From CAWKDG01 sp963848355 (GTDB lineage Bacteria > Actinomycetota > Acidimicrobiia > Acidimicrobiales > UBA8190): a stretch of DNA of 64,000 bases. Under the pieces are notes generated by a model. The model made no database searches. It had not been told where the DNA came from and worked only from the letters and a program-made list of their open reading frames with translations. The position numbers and the translations under genes were made by a program. Positions within the stretch are counted from its first letter, which is position 1, and every line of letters begins with the position of its first letter. The stretch covers positions 1,612,001 through 1,676,000 of the forward strand of contig CAWKDG010000012.1 of NCBI GenBank assembly GCA_963848355.1. Reading direction: 5' to 3'. Of this stretch, positions 7,104-15,521 are shown in pieces.

Positions 7104-9106
7104 TCAGCCTGCCGCCGCGGCGGCCCGGTGTTCCTCGGCCAGGGTGACGAGGTCGGCCATGATGCGGCCGAAGTCGAAGTCCTTCGGGGTGTAGACGGCC
7201 GCCACCCCCTTGTCGCGCAGGAGCTTGGCGTCGTCGGCGGGGATGATGCCTCCCACCACCACGGGGACGTCGACACCGGCGGCCCGCAGGCGGTCGAGGA
7301 TGTCGGGGACGAGCTCCAGATGGCTGCCGGACAGGATGGAGATGCCGACGACGTCGACGTCCTCGTCGCGGCGGCGGCCACGATCTGCTCGGGCGAGAGG
7401 CGGATGCCCTGGTAGATGACTTCGAACCCGGCGTCGCGGGCGGCCACGGCGATCTGCTCGGCCCCGTTCGAATGCCCGTCGAGTCCCGGTTTGGCGACGA
7501 GCAGACGCGGTGGGCCGCCGGTGCGGGCGGCCAGGGCCTGGGTGCGGGCCCGGACGCCGGCGACCTCGCTCCCGCGGTGCCCGACGGCGCCGGCCACGCC
7601 GGTGGGGGCGCGGTACTCGCCGAAGATCGCGCGCAGGGCTCCCGCCCACTCCCCGGTGGTGCCACCGGCGTGGGCCAGGGCGATGGTCGCGGGCATGACG
7701 TTGTCGTCGTCGTCCTCGGCCGCCCGGCGCAGGGCGTCGACGGCCCGGCGCACCGCGACGTCGTCGCGCGCCGAGCGCCAGGCCACGACGTCGGCGCGGA
7801 GCTCGGCTTCGACGGCGGGATCGACCTTCAAGATGGTGGCGGCGCCCTCCGGGCCGTCGACGAGGGGCGACGGTTCGCTCTCGGTGAAGCAGTTGACGCC
7901 GACGACGGGGAGCTCGCCGGTCTCGATCCGGCGGACTCGGTCGGCCTGGCTCTGCACCAGCCGGCGTTTCAATTCGTCGACGGCCTCGAACGCACCGCCG
8001 AGGGCCAGGACATCCGCCAACTCCGTCCAGGCGGCGTCGGCCATCTCGTTCGTCTTCTCCTCGATCACGATCGAGCCGGCGAAGATGTCGTCGTACTCGA
8101 GGAGGTCGGTCTCGAGGGCCAGGACCTGCTGGATCCGCAGCGACCACTGCTGGTCCCACGGACGGGGGAGGCCGAGGGCCTCGTTCCACGCCGGCAGCTG
8201 CAGGGCGCGGGCGCGGGCGTCGCGTGACAACGTCACCCCCAGCGTCTCGAGGACGATGCGGGGGACGTTGTTCTCGGGCTGGGCCTCGGTCAGGCCGAGC
8301 GAATTGACCTGGACCCCGTAGCGGAAGCGGCGCAGCTTGGGATCCTCGACCCCGTAGCGCTCGGCGCAGAGTCGGTCCCACAGCCGGGTGAAGGCGCGTA
8401 CCTTGCACGTCTCCTCCACGAAACGGATGCCGGCGTTGACGAAGAACGAGATGCGGCCGACGACGGCCGGGAGCTCCGATGCGTCGATCTTGCCCGAGTC
8501 GCGCACGGCGTCGAGGACGCCGATGGCCGTGGCCAGTGCGTAGGCCAGCTCCTGGGTGGGGGTGGCCCCGGCCTCCTGGAGGTGGTAGCTGCAGACGTTG
8601 ATGGGGTTCCAGCGCGGGACGTGGCGGATGGTGAAGGCGATCATGTCGACGATGAGGCGCCGGCTGGGGGCGGGGGGGAAGATGTAGGTCCCGCGCGACA
8701 GGTACTCCTTCACGATGTCGTTCTGGGTCGTCCCCTGGAGAAGGTGGGGGTCGACGCCGGTGTCCTCGGCGTGGGCGATGTAGAGGCCGAGCAGCCAGGC
8801 GGCGGTGGCGTTGATGGTCATCGACGTGTTCATGGTGTCGACGGGGATCCCGTCCATGAGCTCGTGCATGTGACCGAGGTGGGCCACGGGGACACCGACC
8901 TTGCCCACCTCGCCGGCGGCTTCGGGGGCGTCGGGGTCGTAGCCCGTCTGCGTGGGCAGGTCGAAGGCGACGGACAGGCCCGTCTGGCCCTTGGCCAGAT
9001 TGGAGCGGTAGAGGGCGTTCGACGCCCGCGCCGAGGAATGGCCCGAGTAGGTGCGCATCACCCAGGGCGTGTCCCGCCGGTGGTCGGGTCGCAGCACCTG
9101 GCTCAC
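7104..9106 (-). pseudogene. ecm: Ethylmalonyl-CoA mutase (B12-dependent), single frameshift
   Basis: Read through one frame change this is a complete acyl-CoA mutase of about 667 residues. It rearranges (2R)-ethylmalonyl-CoA to methylsuccinyl-CoA with adenosylcobalamin. The catalytic barrel contains RTYSGHSSA, FDLPTQTGYD, GTTQNDIVKEYL and NPINVCSYHLQEAG. The C-terminal cobalamin domain has DGHSNG (DxHxxG with the cobalt-ligand His, about residue 540), then, in the second frame, GISILSGSH and VVGGIIPADD. Its close likeness in these motifs to Ecm rather than Mcm, and the ccr neighbour, decide the name. The frame is lost by one missing base in a GCC run between 7367 and 7381. Start is GTG 9106, or GTG 9097, which sits better behind GGGAGG. 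Confidence 0.85.
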
Positions 9107-9166
9107 CTCCCTCTTCTGGTCCCGTCTCCTCTGGTCCCGGCGGCGCCTGCCGGACGCGGCCCCTCT

Positions 9167-10021
9167 CTAGGCGCGGTAGTCGTAGAAGCCCTGACCGGAC
9201 TTCCGCCCGAAGAGCTCGGCGGAGACCATGCGGCGCAGCAGGGGGACCGCCGCGTAGTTGGGGTCGCGGTACTCGTCGTAGAGGGCGTCGAGGATGGCCA
9301 GACTGGTGTCCAGGCCGACCAGGTCGAGAAGGGCGAAGGGGCCCATGGGAAAGCCGCACCCGCCCTTCATGGCGGTGTCGATGTCGTCACGGGTGGCCAC
9401 CGCCTGCTCGAGGAGGCGGACGGCGTTGTTGAGGTAGGGGAAGAGCAGGGCGTTGACGATGAACCCGGCCTGGTCCTTCACCTCGACCGGTGACTTCCCG
9501 CACGTCTCGGCGAACGTCCGGGCGGCGGCGATGGTGTCGTCCGAGGCGGTGATGGGCCGGACGATCTCGACCAGGGCCATCACCGGCGCCGGGTTGAAGA
9601 AGTGGATCCCGCAGACCATGGCGGGCCGCCCCGTCTCCATGGCCATCTCCACCACCGGGAGGGTCGAGGTGTTGGTGGCCAGGATCGTGTGCTCCCCGCA
9701 GACGCGGTCGAGCTCGGAGAAGAGGTGCTTCTTCACGGCCAGGTCCTCGACCACCGACTCGATGACGAGATCGCAGCCGGCCAGCTCGCCGAGATCGGAG
9801 ACGGGCGTGACCCGGGCCAACGCCGCCTCGCGCTCCTCGGCCGGCAGCTTGCCCTTGTCGACTTGCTTGGCCAGGGACTTCGCCATGCCGGCGACCATCC
9901 CGTCGGCCGTTCCCTTGGCCCGCGACCGGAGGACGACCTCGAAGCCGTGGACCGCCGCCGTCTCGGCGATACCCGAACCCATGATGCCGGAGCCGACGAT
10001 TCCTATGCGTTTGAGGGACAT
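9167..10021 (-). CDS. 3-hydroxybutyryl-CoA dehydrogenase
   Basis: 284 residues, the normal length of monofunctional Hbd/PaaH enzymes. The NAD(P) loop GSGIMGSG is at 10-17. The catalytic pair H140 (GIHFFNP) and E152 is spaced as in the family, with S119 in NTST and an all-alpha C-terminal domain ending GQGFYDYRA. It converts acetoacetyl-CoA to 3-hydroxybutyryl-CoA and so links the thiolase at 676 with crotonyl-CoA for ccr; the required crotonase is not in the window. The ATG at 10021 sits 6 nt behind TAACAT. It lies 60 nt upstream of the mutase on the same strand. Confidence 0.93.
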   Translation of the reverse strand: MSLKRIGIVGSGIMGSGIAETAAVHGFEVVLRSRAKGTADGMVAGMAKSLAKQVDKGKLPAEEREAALARVTPVSDLGELAGCDLVIESVVEDLAVKKHLFSELDRVCGEHTILATNTSTLPVVEMAMETGRPAMVCGIHFFNPAPVMALVEIVRPITASDDTIAAARTFAETCGKSPVEVKDQAGFIVNALLFPYLNNAVRLLEQAVATRDDIDTAMKGGCGFPMGPFALLDLVGLDTSLAILDALYDEYRDPNYAAVPLLRRMVSAELFGRKSGQGFYDYRA

Positions 10022-10027
10022 CTCCGT

Positions 10028-10033
10028 ATGTTA
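10028..10033 (-). promoter_or_regulatory. Leaderless -10 (TAACAT) for the hydroxybutyryl-CoA dehydrogenase
   Basis: TAACAT ends 6 nt before the ATG at 10021. Confidence 0.55.
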
Positions 10034-10072
10034 CCAAGCAGTAGGAAGAGGACCTCCGGGACCGTCGGCGCG

Positions 10073-10924
10073 TCAGCGTCGGGCGCTGCGCAGGGCCCGA
10101 CGGAGCACGGCCGGCCCGATGCGGACGAAGAACTCGGGGGAGATCCGGTAGGCGGCCCAGGCCAGACGGGCATGGCGCGGGGCGACGATGAAGGCCCGAT
10201 TCTTGGCCACACCGGCCAGGACGTCCTCGGCCAGCGATGCCGGTGGATAGGGCTGACCGATGGACCGGGAGAGCATCCGCCGACCGTCGGGCAGGCTGCC
10301 CACCGGCGGCAGGTCGGGCGGGTTGCCCTTGTCGAGGATCGGGGTGTCGATGACACCGGGGCAGACGACGCTGACGCGGACCCCGTGGGCGGCCGCCTCC
10401 ATGCGCAGGCTGGTGCTCAGCCCCACGACGGCGTGCTTGGTCAGGGCATAGGGGGTGAGAACGGGAGCGGGGATGAGCCCGGCCAGCGAGGCCGTGTTCA
10501 CGATGTGCCCCCGACCCTGGGTGATCATCACCGGGTAGGCGGCGGCCACGCCGTGGACGACCCCGCGGAGGTTGACGTCGATGACGCGGTTCCAGTGGGC
10601 CAGGGAGAAATCGGCGACGTCGCCCGCCATGCTGACGCCGGCGTTGTTGAAGAGCAGATCGAGGTGTCCGTGATCGGCGACGGTGCGACCGACGAGCTCG
10701 GAGAAGGCGCCGCCGTCGGCCACGTCGAGGGCGGTGCCCGACACACGGACGCCGGTGCCGTCGGCCAGCTCGTCGGCGGCCGCCTTCACCCCGGCTTCGT
10801 CGATGTCGGCCAGGACGACCGTCGCCCCCCGCCGGGCCAGGGCCGTCGACAGGGCCCGGCCGATGCCCGAAGCGGCACCGGTGACCACCGCCACCTGTCC
10901 GTCGAATCGCGTCGGGCCGGCCAC
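10073..10924 (-). CDS. Short-chain dehydrogenase/reductase
   Basis: 283 residues from GTG 10924; the open frame extends 56 codons further but only this start follows a -10 box. Classical SDR: TGAASGIG at 15-22 (cofactor loop), NNAG at 93-96, catalytic S146, Y159 and K163. D40 after the second strand suggests NAD(H) preference. The C-terminal 60 residues are rich in Arg and hydrophobics, which fits a loosely membrane-associated SDR. Substrate unknown; the neighbourhood is acyl-CoA metabolism, but that is weak evidence for an SDR. Confidence 0.85.
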   Translation of the reverse strand: MAGPTRFDGQVAVVTGAASGIGRALSTALARRGATVVLADIDEAGVKAAADELADGTGVRVSGTALDVADGGAFSELVGRTVADHGHLDLLFNNAGVSMAGDVADFSLAHWNRVIDVNLRGVVHGVAAAYPVMITQGRGHIVNTASLAGLIPAPVLTPYALTKHAVVGLSTSLRMEAAAHGVRVSVVCPGVIDTPILDKGNPPDLPPVGSLPDGRRMLSRSIGQPYPPASLAEDVLAGVAKNRAFIVAPRHARLAWAAYRISPEFFVRIGPAVLRRALRSARR

Positions 10925-10931
10925 GCAACCG

Positions 10932-10966
10932 ATCCTACGACCGGTCGGCGCGGGAGGACATAGGGT
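10932..10966. promoter_or_regulatory. Divergent leaderless promoters for the SDR and the S51 peptidase
   Basis: TAGGAT on the minus strand (10932-10937) ends 7 nt before GTG 10924. TAGGGT on the plus strand (10961-10966) ends 7 nt before GTG 10974. The two boxes are 23 bp apart, so polymerases probably compete. Confidence 0.55.
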
Positions 10967-10973
10967 GACACCC

Positions 10974-11648
10974 GTGCGTGGCGAGTGTGGACCCCTGGCC
11001 CTGGTGGGCGGCGACGAATGGCGGCCCGGGTGCGAGTTCGACGCCGAGCTCCTCGCCGCCTCGGGGGGGACCGACGTCCTCGTCCTGCCCACGGCCGCCG
11101 CCTACGAACACCCCGAGAAGACGGTCGAGAGCGCCGAGGCGTGGTTCAAGGAGATCGGCGGGGTGGTGCGGGGACTGATGGTCCTCGGCCGGCCCGACGC
11201 CGAGGACGAGGCCAACGCCGCCACCGTGCGGGCCAGCCGCTTCACCTACCTCGGGGGCGGGTCGCCGATGCACCTGCGCTCGGTGCTGAAGGGGTCCCGG
11301 CTCTGGGAGGCGCTCTTGGCGGCATGGCGCGACGGCGCCGTCGTGGCCGGTTCGTCGGCGGGGGCGATGGTGCTCACCGACCCGATGGTCGACTCGCGGG
11401 GAGGGGCGCTGACCGTGGGCCTGGGGATGGTGGAGCAGATCGCCGTGATCCCGCACTTCGGTCACGAGAACGCCGAGAAGGTGCACCGGTCGATCGCCCT
11501 GGCCGCGCCCGGCCTGCCCGTCGTCGGGATTCCCGAACGCACCGCTCTCATCCGCGACCCTGACGGCGGATGGCGTCAGGCCGGCCAGGGCCTCGTCGAG
11601 GTCTTCGTGAGCGGCAAGCCGGCCGGGTTCGAGGCGCTGCCCACCTGA
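10974..11648 (+). CDS. S51-family peptidase (cyanophycinase / peptidase E-like)
   Basis: 224 residues with the class I glutamine-amidotransferase-like fold used by peptidase E and cyanophycinase. The nucleophile is S128 in the elbow GSSAGA (126-131), followed by the HFGHEN region. GGG at 94-96 (YLGGGSP) is the usual early glycine turn. The family hydrolyses Asp-containing dipeptides or cyanophycin-derived peptides in the cytoplasm. Start: the GTG at 10965 has a better ribosome site, but it overlaps the TAGGGT box and would lie upstream of the predicted transcript start, so I chose GTG 10974. Convergent with the cyclophilin, 5 nt between stops. Confidence 0.8.
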   Translation: MRGECGPLALVGGDEWRPGCEFDAELLAASGGTDVLVLPTAAAYEHPEKTVESAEAWFKEIGGVVRGLMVLGRPDAEDEANAATVRASRFTYLGGGSPMHLRSVLKGSRLWEALLAAWRDGAVVAGSSAGAMVLTDPMVDSRGGALTVGLGMVEQIAVIPHFGHENAEKVHRSIALAAPGLPVVGIPERTALIRDPDGGWRQAGQGLVEVFVSGKPAGFEALPT

Positions 11649-11653
11649 GTCCG

Positions 11654-12208
11654 TCAGTCGGATTCTTCGATGGTGACGGAGTCGATGGTGACGCGCTCGC
11701 TGGGCGCGCCCGACGGCGTGCCGACGGCGTCGATGGCGACGATCGTCTCGAGGCCGGAGACGACCTTGCCGAAGAGCGAGTACTTGGGCGGCAGGCCCAT
11801 GCCGTCGGGTCCCGAGATGACGAAGAACTGGCTCCCGTTGGTGTCGGGCCCGGCGTTGGCCATGGCCAGTGAGCCGAGCTCGTAGCGGCCGGCCTTGGGG
11901 AGCTCGTCGGCGAACTTGTAGCCGGGACCGCCCGTTCCCTTCCCGGTGGGGTCACCACCCTGGAGGACGAAGCCGGGGATGATGCGGTGGAAGACGATCC
12001 CGTCGAAGTAGTGGTAGCGGGCGAGGACGACGAAGCTGTTGACCGTGCGCGGCGCGGCGATGGGATCGAGAGCGATGGTCATGGTTCCGTGCGACGTCAC
12101 CATGGTGGCCGTGTAGCGCTTGGCGGGGTCGATGCACATGGGCGGTTCGGCGTCGAACTTGCGGCGCGGCGCACTGGAGCCGTCGGCGGCGGGACATTCG
12201 AAGGTCAT
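11654..12208 (-). CDS. Cyclophilin-type peptidylprolyl isomerase (cytoplasmic)
   Basis: 184 residues with no signal sequence. FHRIIPGF at 73-80 provides the catalytic Arg (R75), followed by QGGDPTGKGTGGPGY and LAMANAGPDTNGSQFFV, the standard active-site wall. A Leu/Pro stretch replaces the Trp that confers strong cyclosporin binding in human CypA, as in many bacterial forms. The N-terminal 25 residues contain two cysteines (C5, C25) that might bind metal or form a disulfide; this is speculative. It lies 18 nt downstream of a membrane-anchored paralogue. Confidence 0.93.
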   Translation of the reverse strand: MTFECPAADGSSAPRRKFDAEPPMCIDPAKRYTATMVTSHGTMTIALDPIAAPRTVNSFVVLARYHYFDGIVFHRIIPGFVLQGGDPTGKGTGGPGYKFADELPKAGRYELGSLAMANAGPDTNGSQFFVISGPDGMGLPPKYSLFGKVVSGLETIVAIDAVGTPSGAPSERVTIDSVTIEESD

Positions 12209-12226
12209 GGGGGTTGCCTCTTCCCG

Positions 12227-13066
12227 TCAGGATTCGGAGATGGTGACCGAGAGCATGCGGTGGGTGACCTTCGGGGTGCCGCTCGACGAGCCGTCGGCGT
12301 TGATCTGCTGCACGACGCCCTGGCCCGAGGTGACGTGCCCGAAGAGCGAGTAGCCGGTGTTGTTGTACGGGCCGACGAGGATGAAGAACTGGCTGCCGTT
12401 GGTGTTGGCCCCGGAGTTGGCCATGGCCACCTCACCGGTCGTGTAGCCGCCGTGGGGCGCGGAGTTCTCGTTGGCGAACTCGTAGCCCGGCCCCGAGTCG
12501 GAGCCGCCGTTGGACTGGTTCGGGCTGCCGGTCTGGTCCATGAACGTCGGGATCACCCGCATGAAGGCTTCGCAGTCGAAGAAATGGTGATCGGCGAGGA
12601 AGACGAAGGAGTTGACGGTCTTCGGCGCGTCCTTGGCGTCGAGGGCGATGGTGAAGGTCCCGACGTCGGTCTTCACCGTGGCCGTGTAGTTCTTCGACGT
12701 GTCGATGGTCATGGCCGGGGCGCTCGAGTAGGTGGGCTTGGTGAGCGGGGTCGTGGGGCTCGAGGGACACCCGGCGGCCACGGCGGCCGTGTCGGCGGCG
12801 GTCTGGGCCGCCGACGTCACCGCCGTCGTGGTGGTGGTGGGTGCGGTGCTGGTGGTGGAGCTTCCGGTGGTGGTGCTCGTCGTGCTGCCGGCCGTCTTCT
12901 TCGGGCTGTTGCCGGAGACGAGGACGTAGATCCCGGCGGCGACGGCGACGAGGACGACGACGGTGATCGTGCGCCGTACCGTCGAGCGGCGCCGCTGCGC
13001 CCGCTGGGCAGCGGCGATCTTGGCGTCTCGGGCGGCGCGTTTGCGTGCCCGCTTCTCTGTCGGCAT
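12227..13066 (-). CDS. Membrane-anchored cyclophilin-type peptidylprolyl isomerase
   Basis: 279 residues: a strongly basic N-terminus (about 30 residues), one transmembrane helix around 33-50, a Ser/Thr linker of about 30 residues, then a cyclophilin domain outside the membrane. The catalytic region reads FMRVIPTFMDQTG, in which FHR has become FMR but the Arg is kept, and later MANSGANTNGSQFF. It probably assists folding of exported proteins. ATG 13066 follows TAGGGT by 8 nt; the open frame continues upstream but lacks support. It forms a pair with the soluble cyclophilin downstream. Confidence 0.9.
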   Translation of the reverse strand: MPTEKRARKRAARDAKIAAAQRAQRRRSTVRRTITVVVLVAVAAGIYVLVSGNSPKKTAGSTTSTTTGSSTTSTAPTTTTTAVTSAAQTAADTAAVAAGCPSSPTTPLTKPTYSSAPAMTIDTSKNYTATVKTDVGTFTIALDAKDAPKTVNSFVFLADHHFFDCEAFMRVIPTFMDQTGSPNQSNGGSDSGPGYEFANENSAPHGGYTTGEVAMANSGANTNGSQFFILVGPYNNTGYSLFGHVTSGQGVVQQINADGSSSGTPKVTHRMLSVTISES

Positions 13067-13074
13067 GGCCCGAC

Positions 13075-13080
13075 ACCCTA
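13075..13080 (-). promoter_or_regulatory. Leaderless -10 (TAGGGT) for the cyclophilin pair
   Basis: TAGGGT ends 8 nt before the ATG at 13066. Confidence 0.5.
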
Positions 13081-13214
13081 CCCGTCCGCCCGGCACCGGG
13101 TCGGTCGGCCGCCCCGGTGGGGCACCCCCGGGACAGGGCCGCGGGGCCGGCGAGGGGCTCGGGCGACCATCGCCGCCGACGCCTCATGGGCGCGGTGGCC
13201 CGGGTGACGGGCGG

Positions 13215-13220
13215 TAGCGT
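13215..13220 (+). promoter_or_regulatory. Leaderless -10 (TAGCGT) for lysC
   Basis: TAGCGT ends 6 nt before the ATG at 13227; no ribosome site is present. Confidence 0.55.
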
Positions 13221-13226
13221 CAAGAG

Positions 13227-14441
13227 ATGACGTTGGTCGTCCAGAAGTTCGGTGGGACCTCGGTGGGCGACGCCGACCGGATCCGCGCGGTGGCCGACCA
13301 CGTGGCCCGGACCCGGCGCAACGGGGACGACGTGGTCGTCGTCGTGAGCGCCATGGGCAAGACGACCGACGACCTGATCAGGCTGGCCGACGACGTGAGC
13401 CGGATCCAACCGCCACGCGAGCTCGACATGCTGCTGACGTCGGGGGAACGCGTCACGATGGCGCTGCTCGTCATGGCCCTGGCCGAGCTCGGGATCGACG
13501 CCGTCTCCTTCACCGGGAGCCAGGCCGGGATCATCACCGACACGACCCACACGAAGGCGACGATCGTCGAGGTCCGCGCCGACCGGTTGCGCGAGGCCCT
13601 GAAGGCGGCCCGCGTGCCCGTGGTCGCCGGTTTCCAGGGGGTCTCCACCGAGCGGGACGTGACCACCTTGGGGCGCGGCGGCTCCGACACGACGGCCGTG
13701 GCGATGGCAGCAGCGCTGGGCGCCGATGCGTGCGAGATCTACACCGACGTCTCGGGCGTCTTCAGCGCCGACCCCCGGATCGTGCCCGAAGCCCGCCGGC
13801 TGTCCCGGGTCAGCTTCGAGGAGATGCTCGAGGTCGCCGCCAGCGGGGGCCGGGTGCTGTCGTTGCGCTCGGTCGAGTTCGCCCGCAACCACCACGTGCC
13901 CCTGCACGTCCGTTCGAGCTTCACCTGGGAACCCGGCACATGGGTCGTCGAGGAGGATGTGTCCATGGAACAACCCGTCGTGACCGCCATCACCCACGAC
14001 ACGTCGGAGGCCAAGGTCACGGTGACGGGAGTGCCCGACCGGCCCGGTGTCGCCGCCCACCTCTTCCGGGCGCTGGCCGATCGCAAGGTCAACGTCGACA
14101 CGATCGTGCAGAACACGTCGCTGCACGGGACGACCGACATCTCCTTCACCGTGCCCAAGGTCGATCTCGACACGAGCCTGCAGACCGTGGCCTCCCTGGC
14201 CTCGGAGATCGGAGCGGGCGAGGCCCTGGCCGACGACGGGATCGCCAAGGTGTCGCTCGTGGGGGCGGGGATGCGGAGCCATCCCGGGGTGTCGGCCACC
14301 ATGTTCGAGACCCTGGCCGACGCCGGGATCAACATCGAGATGATCTCGACGTCGTCCATCCGGATCTCGTGTGTCGTGCGTGCCGATCGCGTGGAAGAGG
14401 CGGTCCGGATCCTGCACAACGCCTTCGAGCTGTCCGATTGA
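13227..14441 (+). CDS. lysC: Aspartate kinase, alpha subunit
   Basis: 404 residues. KFGGTSVG at 7-14 binds ATP and aspartate. The amino-acid kinase domain runs to about 240, with TSGERVT, GGSDTTAVA and YTDVSGVF. Two ACT regulatory domains follow (about 255-404). It makes aspartyl phosphate, the first step to lysine, threonine, methionine and isoleucine, and the ACT domains imply feedback inhibition by lysine and/or threonine. An internal start at 13965 would give the separate beta subunit typical of actinobacterial aspartokinases. asd follows after 44 nt. Confidence 0.96.
   Translation: MTLVVQKFGGTSVGDADRIRAVADHVARTRRNGDDVVVVVSAMGKTTDDLIRLADDVSRIQPPRELDMLLTSGERVTMALLVMALAELGIDAVSFTGSQAGIITDTTHTKATIVEVRADRLREALKAARVPVVAGFQGVSTERDVTTLGRGGSDTTAVAMAAALGADACEIYTDVSGVFSADPRIVPEARRLSRVSFEEMLEVAASGGRVLSLRSVEFARNHHVPLHVRSSFTWEPGTWVVEEDVSMEQPVVTAITHDTSEAKVTVTGVPDRPGVAAHLFRALADRKVNVDTIVQNTSLHGTTDISFTVPKVDLDTSLQTVASLASEIGAGEALADDGIAKVSLVGAGMRSHPGVSATMFETLADAGINIEMISTSSIRISCVVRADRVEEAVRILHNAFELSD
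13965..14441 (+). CDS. Aspartate kinase beta subunit (in-frame internal start within lysC)
   Basis: Codon 247 of lysC is an ATG preceded by GAGGAGG with 8 nt spacing, an excellent ribosome site inside the gene. The resulting 158-residue product (starts MEQPVVTAITHD) contains only the two ACT domains. Corynebacterium and mycobacterial lysC make the same kind of overlapping beta subunit from an equivalent Met, giving alpha2-beta2 enzymes. The site and its position are seen in the sequence; that it is used is inferred from those relatives. Confidence 0.65.
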   Translation: MEQPVVTAITHDTSEAKVTVTGVPDRPGVAAHLFRALADRKVNVDTIVQNTSLHGTTDISFTVPKVDLDTSLQTVASLASEIGAGEALADDGIAKVSLVGAGMRSHPGVSATMFETLADAGINIEMISTSSIRISCVVRADRVEEAVRILHNAFELSD

Positions 14442-14473
14442 GGCGGCGGGCGGGGAAGAGCACGCCCGTCACA

Positions 14474-14479
14474 TAGGAT
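14474..14479 (+). promoter_or_regulatory. Leaderless -10 (TAGGAT) for asd
   Basis: TAGGAT ends 6 nt before the ATG at 14486, so asd may have its own promoter as well as lysC readthrough. Confidence 0.5.
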
Positions 14480-14485
14480 TTGTCC

Positions 14486-15511
14486 ATGCGGATCGGTGTC
14501 ATCGGGGCCACGGGCCAGGTGGGGACCATCATCCGCGCCGTCCTCGTCGAGCGCGCCTTCCCCCTCGACGACGTGCGCTTCTTCGCCTCGTCGCGGTCGG
14601 TGGGGCGCCGCCTGCCGTGGGGCGGTGGCGACGTCGACGTCGAGGATGCGGAGAGCGCCGACTACAGCGGGATCGACCTGGCCCTGATGTCCACGGGAGC
14701 GGCCGCCTCGCGGATCCTCGCCCCCCAGGTGGCCGCCGCCGGGGCCATCGTCATCGACAACTCGTCCGCCTGGCGGATGCACCCCGACGTGCCGCTCGTG
14801 GTCCCCGAGGTGAACGCCGACGCCCTCGACGAGATCGCCATGGGGATCGTGGCCAATCCGAACTGTACGACGATGGTGGCCATCCCGGTGCTGGGACCGC
14901 TGCACGGCGAGGCCGGGCTCCGCCACCTCGTGATCTCGACCTACCAGGCGGTGTCGGGGGCGGGACCGACCGGGGTGAGCGAGCTCGAGGACCAACTGGC
15001 CAAGACGGTGGAGGGCGCCGCCGCCCTCACCTTCGACGGCGCCGCCGTCGAGTTCCCCCCGCCGACGGTCTTCGCCGGTCCCGTGGCCCACAACGTCCTG
15101 CCGCTGGCCGGCACCCTCCTCGACGACGGGTCGGGGGAGACCAACGAGGAGCGGAAGCTGCGCGACGAGTCGCGCAAGATCCTGGGCATTCCCGATCTGG
15201 CCGTCTCGGGGACCTGCGTCCGGGTGCCGGTCTTCACCGGACACAGCCTCTCCATCAATGCCGCCTTCGCACGTCCCCTGACCGTCGAGCGGGCCGTCGC
15301 CGTCCTGAGCGCCGCTCCCGGTGTCCGCGTCGTCGACGTCCCCACCCCCCTGGCCAGCGCCGGGACCGATCCCGTGATCGTCGGGCGCATCCGGGCGGAC
15401 CCGACGGTGCCCCACGGGCTGGCCCTGTTCGTCTCCGGCGACAACCTGCGCAAGGGGGCGGGGTTGAACGCCGTGCAGATCGCCGAAGCCCTTCTGGCCC
15501 GTCGCTTCTGA
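14486..15511 (+). CDS. asd: Aspartate-semialdehyde dehydrogenase
   Basis: 341 residues. The NADP loop GATGQVG is at 7-13, the catalytic cysteine is C127 in NPNCTT, and the substrate region includes VFTGHSLSINA. It reduces aspartyl phosphate to aspartate semialdehyde directly after LysC. The ATG at 14486 begins MRIGVIGATG; the TTG two codons earlier is less likely because it would precede the predicted transcript start. Convergent with phoU. Confidence 0.95.
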   Translation: MRIGVIGATGQVGTIIRAVLVERAFPLDDVRFFASSRSVGRRLPWGGGDVDVEDAESADYSGIDLALMSTGAAASRILAPQVAAAGAIVIDNSSAWRMHPDVPLVVPEVNADALDEIAMGIVANPNCTTMVAIPVLGPLHGEAGLRHLVISTYQAVSGAGPTGVSELEDQLAKTVEGAAALTFDGAAVEFPPPTVFAGPVAHNVLPLAGTLLDDGSGETNEERKLRDESRKILGIPDLAVSGTCVRVPVFTGHSLSINAAFARPLTVERAVAVLSAAPGVRVVDVPTPLASAGTDPVIVGRIRADPTVPHGLALFVSGDNLRKGAGLNAVQIAEALLARRF

Positions 15512-15521
15512 ACCGGGGACG

